Shown here in pieces: positions 33,576 through 41,469 of a DNA stretch of 64,000 nt. The DNA is from Pseudomonadota bacterium (GTDB taxonomy: Bacteria; Desulfobacterota; Desulfobacteria; Desulfobacterales; JAHIVH01): positions 1 through 64,000 of the forward strand of contig JAHIVH010000073.1 in NCBI GenBank assembly GCA_018816735.1. Direction: 5' to 3'. A model generated the notes under the pieces. It ran no database searches, was not told the origin of the DNA, and was given only the letters and a program-made list of their open reading frames with translations. Both the position numbers and the translations under genes were made by a program. Within the stretch, counting starts at the first letter, position 1. The number at the start of each line of letters is the position of its first letter.

Positions 33576-34709
33576 ATGAAAGGAAGGTTGTTTTTTATTA
33601 GCATTTTTTTAAATTTGTTTTTTAGTTTTACGGCATTTGCCGCTCCAAGTATAACAGATTCCCCTACCACAATATCTCATGGGACAACTATAACCATATC
33701 TGGAAAAAATTTTGGGATTCATAAAGATTATTCTCCTAATAAGGATTATCTGCCGGCAGCCTGGGAAAATTTTGAGTCTGGTGTCGCGGACCGAGATGTT
33801 TGGATGTATGATGGCCCTAATGGTCTGCAGCGAACAAAAGATAATCAGCGTCGTGGTAGTATCTACGCTTCAAGGGGAACAAAAAAAACAGAAACATTCA
33901 CCAATGTTTTTGGTGAAGAAAAGACCGGCGGAAGCGGTAGCTTTTATAATCCAAATAATACAAATTCTCAAGTTTTATTCATATCCGCATGGTGTATGTT
34001 TCCAATTGGAACTGTTGACGGCCTCCGCGGGATAGATGCACAGTGCAAATTCATTTCAACATTATCTGTTGGCCAATATGGGAATCAATATTGGAATATT
34101 TCATCTTTCACTAATTCATCTGAAGTTTATTTAAGATTAAATTTTGAAGATGGCAGAATTTCTTCCACTCCTTTACGGCTTAATCAGGGCACAATTAATG
34201 AAAATGAATGGCACCGGTTTGATCTGGCAATAGATACGACAAAGGCTTATGGCAAAAAAGTGAGTGCTTTCTATATAGACGGAAAAGAATATACAAATGA
34301 GTCAAATAGATATTTTTTGGAGTCTCCAGACTGTCATTCAGATGGGGGGTATGGTTGCCCAAGGGAATTTTCTGGATCATTTGTCGTTCGTTATTTTCGG
34401 ACTGAAAATTTTTATGTGTATTTTGACGATTTATATGTAAATAATACATGGGCTAGAGTTGAAATATCTGAAAATTCAACTTGGAATGAAACGGCAAGCC
34501 TTCATAAAGAGATTCAGGTTTCCAAAATATGGTCAGAAAATTCAATTACTTTTACTGTAAACCAAGGCTCTTTTCAAAATGGTGACACAGCATATATATT
34601 TGCCGTTGATGAAAATGGTGTAGCCTCCAACGGTAAAAAAATTGTCTTTAGCGCTGAAGGTCAGTGTGATATAGCACGGCCTGGCTCAGTAACAGTTGGC
34701 GCATTTTAA
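33576..34709 (+). CDS. Exported IPT/TIG-domain protein
   Basis: A 377-residue protein with a Sec signal peptide (hydrophobic core, FAA cleavage near residue 23). An IPT/TIG-like domain follows (SITDSPTTISHGTTITISGKNFG, about 25-47), then a jelly-roll-like region of about 230 residues with FYIDGKEY and FYVYFDDLYVNN blocks that resembles a laminin-G/polysaccharide-lyase-type beta sandwich. No PEP-CTERM tail. The ribosome site GGGAGG is strong. Its position at the end of the EPS locus suggests a matrix or polysaccharide-binding protein; no catalytic site is recognised. Confidence 0.75.
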   Translation: MKGRLFFISIFLNLFFSFTAFAAPSITDSPTTISHGTTITISGKNFGIHKDYSPNKDYLPAAWENFESGVADRDVWMYDGPNGLQRTKDNQRRGSIYASRGTKKTETFTNVFGEEKTGGSGSFYNPNNTNSQVLFISAWCMFPIGTVDGLRGIDAQCKFISTLSVGQYGNQYWNISSFTNSSEVYLRLNFEDGRISSTPLRLNQGTINENEWHRFDLAIDTTKAYGKKVSAFYIDGKEYTNESNRYFLESPDCHSDGGYGCPREFSGSFVVRYFRTENFYVYFDDLYVNNTWARVEISENSTWNETASLHKEIQVSKIWSENSITFTVNQGSFQNGDTAYIFAVDENGVASNGKKIVFSAEGQCDIARPGSVTVGAF

Positions 34710-34735
34710 CAGGTAAAAAGATTATTTTAAAATAT

Positions 34736-34776
34736 AGCCTGAAACAGATCATGAATCTGTTTCAGGCTTTTTATTT
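34736..34776 (+). terminator. Rho-independent terminator after TIG-domain gene
   Basis: A perfect 14-bp stem (AGCCTGAAACAGAT / ATCTGTTTCAGGCT) with a 5-base loop, followed by TTTTATTTTATT. The right-arm sequence TGAATCTGTTTCAGG occurs again at 48992-49006 after another gene, without a matching left arm. Confidence 0.9.
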
Positions 34777-35319
34777 TATTAACTCCCCAGTTTATAAACA
34801 ATTTTTAATTCTATTAATAAAAAGAAGACAAATCATATTAACGAGAAATTTATCTTTTAGATTCGACCGCAAAAAATGAACATTCATAAATGTCACAGAT
34901 GCGTTGGGTAATCATTTGGTGATAAATACCGAAATATTTGCATGACAGGGGCAGGATGTTTTTACATACACCCATGTGTTTGAATGTGGACAGATCAAAA
35001 AAGGTTAACGGTAAATGGTTAAGGACAAAATGGGAATTTTAAATCTCATAATTCGAACCCTTCAGTTCGTTTATTAAGAAATGAAATACTGTCCGTTCCT
35101 GTAAGAGATGAGGATGATAAAGAAAGGAAAACGGTTCAGAATAATTTTTTATGTGCTTCATGGTAAAAATTTAATCGCCGCTTATCTTTATGACATTGGG
35201 CCAAAGCTGGCTTGTGAGATAAGCTGCAGGAAAATATTTACGTTTTATGTGCTGCTGTCGTTATTTAGCAGATCCCATGCGTTATGTGGACAATCCCATT
35301 TTTCCATCCAATCGGCGGG
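34777..35319. other. Non-coding stretch between EPS locus and Fic gene
   Basis: About 540 bp with no convincing gene. A 71-codon open frame at 35108 lacks a ribosome site and recognisable features. A short inverted repeat CGAAC/GTTCG (around 35053-35070) has no T tract. This may be a degraded accessory-region junction, since the EPS operon ends on one side and a different set of genes in the opposite direction begins on the other. Confidence 0.5.
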
Positions 35320-36855
35320 TTAATCAGTCTGTCTGTGACCGTTTCTAACGGCCTGTTCCATTTCTGCGAGCTCTTCATTTGTCAGAAAATCGAAATGTGC
35401 CGCTCTTTTGCTGGCAGACAGGCTGCCATTATTCTGGAGGCAAAGCTGAATAAACAAGTCGATCAGGCGGTCAGGCATATCGATGATACCCTGAATCGCC
35501 TTTTTGGTATTGTCATAATTGGCAAGGAAGTTAAGCTCTTCAACAAGTTCCTCTTCAATGGTTTTGCTCACAAAGTCATAAAGTGCTTCTGCCTGTGCGG
35601 TCATATCCATGTATTGGTACCAGCATGCGGTGTCGTTATCCACGGCCATTTGCCCAAGTTCATCCAGTCTGTATTCGATCAGCTGCAAAAGTGGACGCGA
35701 GAATGCTTCCAGGGAGGTATTGTAGTCAGACGGGTTTTTGAGCATCACTGCCGAGACGGGAAACATGAGTCCGTGTGGCGCCATCCCTCGAATAGAGAGA
35801 ATATTGTGTATCAGAAAACGGTGAATTCGACCGTTCCCGTCTTCGAACGGATGCATGAAAACAAACCCATAGGCAATAGATGCTGCATGAATCACAGGTG
35901 GCACATCTCCTTTTTTCATGCGTTTGTGCGCAGTGATAAGTCCTTCCATCAGGTCCGACAGGTCGCCCGGCTTGGGGCAGATAAAATGAATCACTTCTTT
36001 TGCGAAGGATATTGTTTGGCCAACATAGTTTTGAGTTGTCCGATAGTTACTGCATTTGAAACGGGGGTCTACAATTCGATTCTGCAGATCAATCAGCCAT
36101 TCCTTTTCACAAAAATCCTCTCTTTCAGCCAATTCTAGTGAGGCAATAAATTTTTCAGTGCGTGTAGTCTTGGGTTTGATATGTTCTATTTCAAAAGATG
36201 ATTTCGTCTCTTTTTGATATAGGTAGCTCAGCGCTCTTTTGAGCAGTTCCGGAGGATAAGCGGTGATAATATCTTCACATTTTTTTCGCATTCCCGCCGA
36301 ATCCATATTTTTGAGTTTGTTCGTTTTTCTGATAATCGGGCAGAATTCTTTTGGCCCAAGAAGATTATTTAGAACCCGGTGTCGTTGGGACTTTTCACCT
36401 GTCGTAATGGTGAAGCATGACTTCGTGTCCAGTGCATCCACATAGTTTCCGGTGGTTATGTCTTCAAGGGGTAGCTGTTTTTCAATCAGGAATTCATGGA
36501 AAAACCAGATTCTGCGCGCATACTTTCCGGTCGGCTTAGATTTGATGTAATCGATAATTTCAGACTCGGGCACAGTTTTGAAGATGAGTTTGATAAGACT
36601 CAGGTTGACGCCATCATATTTTAAGGCGAACTCAAGATGATCACCGACCGTATCACCGGGCCAGTACCTGGCCGGATAAACCTCGACGATAGTCCCGTCC
36701 TTAATATTGGAGCGGTGAGTACCTGTTCCCGATACAGATGAGATGTGCCAGTTTGGCATCGCTGTGAGCCCATACATTGCCAACAGATAGGCGTAACCAG
36801 CTGGACGAGCTTTTAAAACGTTTATTCCCATTGGCTGACCCCGTGAAACTATCAT
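35320..36855 (-). CDS. Fic family protein (AMP-transferase type)
   Basis: A 511-residue Fic/DOC protein. The catalytic motif HPFEDGNGRIHR starts at His335 and is complete. An SSFEIEH segment upstream in the fold resembles the autoinhibitory helix motif of class II Fic enzymes. The N-terminal 200 residues resemble the DNA-binding-adjacent domain of large Fic proteins, and a helical/winged region follows the Fic core. It probably AMPylates a protein target and regulates itself. The gene is convergent with the EPS region. Confidence 0.88.
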   Translation of the reverse strand: MIVSRGQPMGINVLKARPAGYAYLLAMYGLTAMPNWHISSVSGTGTHRSNIKDGTIVEVYPARYWPGDTVGDHLEFALKYDGVNLSLIKLIFKTVPESEIIDYIKSKPTGKYARRIWFFHEFLIEKQLPLEDITTGNYVDALDTKSCFTITTGEKSQRHRVLNNLLGPKEFCPIIRKTNKLKNMDSAGMRKKCEDIITAYPPELLKRALSYLYQKETKSSFEIEHIKPKTTRTEKFIASLELAEREDFCEKEWLIDLQNRIVDPRFKCSNYRTTQNYVGQTISFAKEVIHFICPKPGDLSDLMEGLITAHKRMKKGDVPPVIHAASIAYGFVFMHPFEDGNGRIHRFLIHNILSIRGMAPHGLMFPVSAVMLKNPSDYNTSLEAFSRPLLQLIEYRLDELGQMAVDNDTACWYQYMDMTAQAEALYDFVSKTIEEELVEELNFLANYDNTKKAIQGIIDMPDRLIDLFIQLCLQNNGSLSASKRAAHFDFLTNEELAEMEQAVRNGHRQTD

Positions 36856-36864
36856 GTTTCTAAA

Positions 36865-36938
36865 AAAATAATTATAAAATGGTATATAGTCAACAAAATT
36901 ATTATATTTTTGGGTATTATGAGCAAAATAATTATAAA
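36865..36938. repeat. Direct 14-bp repeats upstream of the Fic gene
   Basis: AAAATAATTATAAA occurs at 36865-36878 and again at 36925-36938, exactly 60 bp apart, with a related AAAATTATTATA between them. It lies just upstream of the Fic start on its coding strand and could be an operator for autoregulation; AT-richness makes chance possible. Confidence 0.4.
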
Positions 36939-37036
36939 TAGATTAACAGATCATTAGAAGTCAGAATGCGTCATCGTCTGGCTTACAGGACCCGTCGCTT
37001 ACTGATATTGGGAAGATTTTCTGAATCAGGAGATTG

Positions 37037-38296
37037 TTATCCACACAGGAAATTCCACGCAGTTTCATGAATAATTCCATTTCTGTTCCCTAAATTGGCA
37101 TCATCCATTGAAACAACAACTTTTTCATAATTGTCATTTATCTGTTCAAGATTACCAAATTCCCGTTCAATTACAGCCTGATCGGTCAGCAAGTATACGA
37201 CCTGAAAATATTTTTTAACGGTGTTCTTTTCAGCAATAAAATCAATTTCAAGTCCATTTATCCTGCCGGTACAGACCCTGTACCCGTTTCTTTTCAAATG
37301 TAAAAAAACGGCATTTTCCAGATATTTCCCGATGCCAAAGTCGAAAGAGGATGATAGAAAATATTTAAAGCCAAGGTCATTTAGATAGTATTTTCTTTCG
37401 CCACTCAGTATCCTTTTCCCTTTGATATCATACCTTTCTGATTCATGAATAAAATGTGAGTTCAGCAAAAACCCGATATATGAACTTATCGTCTCCCCGT
37501 TGGTCTTATAACCTGAACTTTTCATATAATTCACGACAGAATTAACGGAAAAAAGGCTTCCAATTGAATCAATCATGAAAGCCATCAATTTTTCAAGAAG
37601 ATATACATCTCTCACTTTATAGCGCTGTACGATATCTCTTAAAACAATTGAATCCCTTAATGCATGATAATAATTCGTTTTCATTTCCTGGTCTGACAGG
37701 GAATAGCTCTCAGGAATGCCGCCGTCCTGCAAGTATTTGATAAAGGATTCTTTGCTCTTTTTAAGTTGATTGATATCAAGGAACTCTTTGTAGCTAAAAG
37801 GATAAATTTGAAAACAGATATATCTGCCGCTGAGATAGGTTGAAAGTTCATTTGAAAGCAAGTTTGCATTTGACCCTGTAATAAAAACTTCATGATCCTG
37901 AGTGTAATCCTGGGATAAAGAATTCACCACTTTCTCCCAATTTTCTATTTCCTGAACCTCATCAAGAAAAACGTATATTCTGCCCGTCGGTTTAAGGTTT
38001 GTGAGGTATTCATTTATTGCTTTTTGGAGTTGTTCCGCATTCTTTATAAAATCCAATTCCTGAATATCCATATTCAGGTACAAAATATTTTTCGGAGAAA
38101 CGTGCATTTCAGTCATCAACTGGTGAATGATCATTCTTAACAGGTAGCTTTTGCCAACCCGTCTCTGCCCCAGAATGACTTTAACCAATGAATTATTTAA
38201 ATATTTTGATAAGTCATTCAGGTAATGTTCTCTCACAAAACCGACTTTTATTTTTTGATTATCCCAAAAATTATACTTACTTAAAATATCAATCAT
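37037..38296 (-). CDS. AAA_14/DUF4143 ATPase
   Basis: A 419-residue protein. GQRRVGKS (43-50) is Walker A, VFLDEVQEIENW (about 109-120) is Walker B with the family's DEVQ, and ITGSNANLLS is sensor 1. The C-terminal DUF4143 part ends with LEIDFIAEK, a PD-(D/E)XK-like remnant. These ATPases are abundant in anaerobes, occur in many copies and are thought to be mobile or defence-linked; the molecular role is unknown. A good ribosome site (AAGGA) lies 7-8 bp before the ATG. Confidence 0.88.
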   Translation of the reverse strand: MIDILSKYNFWDNQKIKVGFVREHYLNDLSKYLNNSLVKVILGQRRVGKSYLLRMIIHQLMTEMHVSPKNILYLNMDIQELDFIKNAEQLQKAINEYLTNLKPTGRIYVFLDEVQEIENWEKVVNSLSQDYTQDHEVFITGSNANLLSNELSTYLSGRYICFQIYPFSYKEFLDINQLKKSKESFIKYLQDGGIPESYSLSDQEMKTNYYHALRDSIVLRDIVQRYKVRDVYLLEKLMAFMIDSIGSLFSVNSVVNYMKSSGYKTNGETISSYIGFLLNSHFIHESERYDIKGKRILSGERKYYLNDLGFKYFLSSSFDFGIGKYLENAVFLHLKRNGYRVCTGRINGLEIDFIAEKNTVKKYFQVVYLLTDQAVIEREFGNLEQINDNYEKVVVSMDDANLGNRNGIIHETAWNFLCG

Positions 38297-38316
38297 AATT
38301 TGATCCTTGTTTGATT

Positions 38317-38353
38317 ATATGAATATATTAAATTATATTTTATATATTCATAT
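38317..38353. promoter_or_regulatory. Perfect 12-bp inverted repeat upstream of ATPase gene
   Basis: ATATGAATATAT (38317-38328) and its exact complement ATATATTCATAT (38342-38353) are separated by 13 bp, 20 bp before the ATPase start. This is a candidate dimeric operator. The region is very AT-rich, so the match may be partly chance. Confidence 0.4.
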
Positions 38354-38456
38354 CATTATAAAAAAATTTCAAGTATAATTGAATATTTTTTGAAATATGG
38401 GTTGCTATTCAGATTCAATAATTATTCCCACAAGCTGCCTATATTACCTTGGATAG

Positions 38457-39416
38457 GGTTTTGATTGCTCAAAGCGCAGAGGAATTCTCGATCACGATGA
38501 ATTCTGGAGTCTCGAAGTAAAGGCTTTGTACGATGCCTATCCTGATAAAAAATTTATCGTGCTTGGCAGTTCAGCACTTTCCATTATGTCTGAAAAAGGA
38601 GATCTGTCGAGACGGGCGGTTATATATTCATTACCGTCACTGTCGTTCAGGGAATATCTTGAGCTGAAGCATCAAAAGGAGTTGCCGGTAGTTTCTTTTT
38701 CTGAGCTTATATCCAATCACATGAGCATATCTGCAAATCTAACATCTCAATTCAGGGCAATTCTGAACGAGTTTAATATGTTTGTAGCAACAGGCAGCTT
38801 CCCGTTTTTTCTTGAGGCATCTGGTGATGAATATCTCGAGGCATTATCCGGCATAATTGACAAGGTGATATATGAGGACATCCCTACCATAAAGGCATTA
38901 CGGGCTTTTTCGAGCCTAAAATTAAAAAAGCTTTTCGCATACCTGGCCATAAGCAAAATTCCGCTTTTCAATATTGAGTTTCTGAAAACCGAAATCGAGG
39001 TGTCGAAAGATACATTATATGAATATTTTGATCTTCTGGACAGGGCCGAAATTGTCAAGATCGTCCGGACAGAATCAGCAGCGCCAAGAGTTTTTAAAAA
39101 TTCCAAGATACTTTTCAAGAGCCCGAATGTTTATTTTGCAATTGCCTACGAGTTATGGAAAGGAAATGTCGACAGGGGTAATATCAGGGAATCTTTTTTC
39201 GTGTCTCAAACCTGTGACACCTACCGGCTGTTCTCCTCTGCAACTACCGACTTTCTTTTATTGGACGGAGATTCTTGCTTTGAGATAGAAGTGGGCGGAA
39301 AAAGCAAAAAGAAAAAGCAAATCAAAAACCTTAAAAATGGGTATATTTTTAAAGATGATATAGAAGTCGGGGCCGGAAATACACTGCCATTATATCTTAT
39401 CGGGTTTTTGTATTAA
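38457..39416 (+). pseudogene. 5'-truncated AAA_14/DUF4143 ATPase remnant
   Basis: The frame opens at 38457 and reads through ILDHDEFWSLEVKALYDAYP into KKFIVLGSSALSI, which is the sensor-1 region just after Walker B in this family. It continues with a DUF4143-like C-terminal half to a normal end (GNTLPLYLIGFLY). The P-loop and Walker B parts are missing and nothing upstream restores them, so about the first 90 residues of the gene are lost. A shorter product could start at TTG 38526. It lies back to back with an intact member of the same broad family but is clearly divergent from it. Confidence 0.75.
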
Positions 39417-39847
39417 TACGGCTGCTCAAACGGCGGCAATCCCTTCTCTATGCAACAGGATACCTGTTCATGTGCAATTTTTTCATGAGCTTTTTTGTCA
39501 AAGGTTAACCATAAGCCGCCGACTTCATCCGCCAAAGCCGCATAGCAGGCATCATATCCTGTCAGCCCCAATTTAATAAATCGCAAAGCCCCCTTGGCAA
39601 GAGAATCTGTCATGGGTTGCCGTAAAATACCAGATTGCAGAATGGGAATGACACCGTTGCAAAATGCTGAAAGCGCATCCGGATGGATGCGATGCAATAC
39701 AGAATAAACTTCAAAGGCAAATAACTCCGGCACCGCAAATTTACTTGGTTCATCAATTAGTTTTTCCAGGATGGTATTGGCATTTGGATGCAATTCTTCC
39801 TCAATAAACCATCTTACAGCAACAGAGGCATCAACGATAAAGATCAC
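39413..39847 (-). CDS. PIN-domain toxin (VapC-like)
   Basis: A 144-residue PIN protein: Asp6 in IVDASVAVRWF, Glu44 in FAFEVYS, Asp98 in GYDACYAAL and Asp116 in LTFDKKAHEK give a complete acidic site. Expected to be an endoribonuclease. It is co-translated with the Phd-like antitoxin (4-bp overlap) and converges with the ATPase remnant, overlapping it by 4 bp. Confidence 0.87.
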   Translation of the reverse strand: MIFIVDASVAVRWFIEEELHPNANTILEKLIDEPSKFAVPELFAFEVYSVLHRIHPDALSAFCNGVIPILQSGILRQPMTDSLAKGALRFIKLGLTGYDACYAALADEVGGLWLTFDKKAHEKIAHEQVSCCIEKGLPPFEQPY

Positions 39848-40116
39848 TCTTTGTATCCCCTTAAGCTTCGTAAATGGTCCAGGCTGCTCACTTGGCCTTT
39901 TTTCCTTCTTTTCAGTTGCGTTAACGCATCAAGGAATCTTTTTTTTTCATGATCTGTTTGCCAGTCAAGAAAACGTTTTTCAAACTGTTCCGGCGTAATC
40001 AGCACGGCTTTGATTTTATTTTTTTTTCTGATGATCACGGGTTCCCCCGAATCTGTCAATCGATCCAGAATGGCCCCTAAATTATTTCTGAGTGTTAGCG
40101 CATTTATTTCTTCCAT
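39844..40116 (-). CDS. Phd/YefM-type antitoxin
   Basis: A 90-residue protein: NALTLRNNLGAILDRLTDSG...VIIRKKNKIKAVLI is the Phd/YefM DNA-binding fold, and the Lys/Arg-rich tail is the toxin-binding part. The ATG at 40116 is preferred over 40137 because GGGGGG lies about 7 bp upstream of it. It pairs with the PIN toxin downstream and should repress its own promoter in the 40117-40252 gap, which it shares with the divergent TIGR03790 gene. Confidence 0.85.
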   Translation of the reverse strand: MEEINALTLRNNLGAILDRLTDSGEPVIIRKKNKIKAVLITPEQFEKRFLDWQTDHEKKRFLDALTQLKRRKKGQVSSLDHLRSLRGYKE

Positions 40117-40252
40117 TTCTATACCCCCCATTTGCATTGTGTGTTATGGTAAATAGTTTAAGTGTATATGTCAAGTGTAGATATGAATAACAGAAATATA
40201 ATATGCTTGAAATTAGACCGTCGGTTTGCTACAAGTTTGAGAATTTTAATAA

Positions 40253-41386
40253 ATGATAAAGTCAAACTGGTTTCCATATTTTTTAAGCTGTTTAGTCATG
40301 CTGGTCTTGTTTTCGCCTGAGCGATGTATGGGGCTGGAACCATCCAATGTTTTTGTGATAGCCAATCAGGACGTAAAAGAAAGCCTGGAACTTGCGGAAT
40401 ATTATATCAAACAACGGCAGATACCGTTCGATCACCTGATTCGTATAAAAACCGGTAAAGGTGAAACATTAATCAGAAACGATTATGAGAAGGAAATTGC
40501 CCGGCCGGTCAGGAATTACCTGCGACAAAAAAAACAGGCACCCAATATGTCCTGCCTTGTTCTGATGTATGGTATTCCTCTGAGAATTATCGATTCAGGA
40601 GGGAATAGCAAACAGCACAAGAAGAGAAAGAATGATCCGGCAACAGATATGATTTCGTCTGTTGATTCGGAAATGGCACTTGTTTATGAGGAAGCGTATC
40701 CATTGTCAGGCTGGATTAAAAATCCATTGTTTTCCGGCTCTGAAGATCATGGATTATTTATTGACAGACGCAATGTATTTCTGGTGAGCAGGCTGGACGG
40801 CCCCTCACCGGAACTGGTTCAAAGGCTTATCAACGATAGCATTGATGTTGAAAAAACGGGATTGAAAGGAAAGGCCTATTTTGATGCCAGGTGGCCTGAG
40901 GCGGCAAAGGGAAAATTGACAGGCTATCTGCAGTATGACAGACTGATTCATCAAGCTGCCCGAAAAATGAATGACAGTGGGCTTATGCCGGTAATATTAA
41001 ATTCATCTGAAGATGTATTTCAAGAGAAAGAATGCCCTGACGCCGCACTCTATTGCGGATGGTACAGCCTTGGCAAGTATGTGGATGCATTTGGCTGGGT
41101 CAAGGGGGCTGTCGGATATCACGTCGCCAGTTCGGAATGTACAACATTGAAAAAAAAAGGAAGCCAGGTGTGGTGCAAGGTTATGATTGAAAAAGGTGTT
41201 TCCGCAACCCTTGGTCCTGTGGGGGAACCCTATGTTCAGGCCTTTCCCCATCCGGATGTTTTTTTTGCGCTTTTATCAGGAGGTATGTGTCTTGCTGAAT
41301 CGTATATGAAAAGCATACCGTTTCTTTCATGGAAAATGGTGCTGGTGGGTGATCCACTTTATACACCTTTTAAAAACCTGAATTGA
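40253..41386 (+). CDS. TIGR03790 family exported protein
   Basis: A 377-residue protein with an N-terminal hydrophobic signal segment (about 6-22). The typical blocks of the family are VFVIANQDVKESLELAEYYI, LVLMYGIPLRI, VDSEMAL, a variant of RLDGPSPE, GWYSLGKYVD and GATLGPVGEPY-like sequence near the end. The function is unknown; the family is restricted to organisms with EPS/exosortase-like surface systems and is often placed next to TPR proteins, as here. Confidence 0.8.
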   Translation: MIKSNWFPYFLSCLVMLVLFSPERCMGLEPSNVFVIANQDVKESLELAEYYIKQRQIPFDHLIRIKTGKGETLIRNDYEKEIARPVRNYLRQKKQAPNMSCLVLMYGIPLRIIDSGGNSKQHKKRKNDPATDMISSVDSEMALVYEEAYPLSGWIKNPLFSGSEDHGLFIDRRNVFLVSRLDGPSPELVQRLINDSIDVEKTGLKGKAYFDARWPEAAKGKLTGYLQYDRLIHQAARKMNDSGLMPVILNSSEDVFQEKECPDAALYCGWYSLGKYVDAFGWVKGAVGYHVASSECTTLKKKGSQVWCKVMIEKGVSATLGPVGEPYVQAFPHPDVFFALLSGGMCLAESYMKSIPFLSWKMVLVGDPLYTPFKNLN

Positions 41387-41469
41387 CTCATGCCGGGCGT
41401 GCTTCAATTCAGTAAAAATAATTTAAATAAGTTCGTGCAGTTTTCAATATATAAATGGAGGGTTTAGAT

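Noticed and set aside
35108..35323. Plus-strand open frame of 71 codons before the Fic gene
   Set aside because: No ribosome site, no recognisable domain, overlaps the end of the Fic gene on the other strand.
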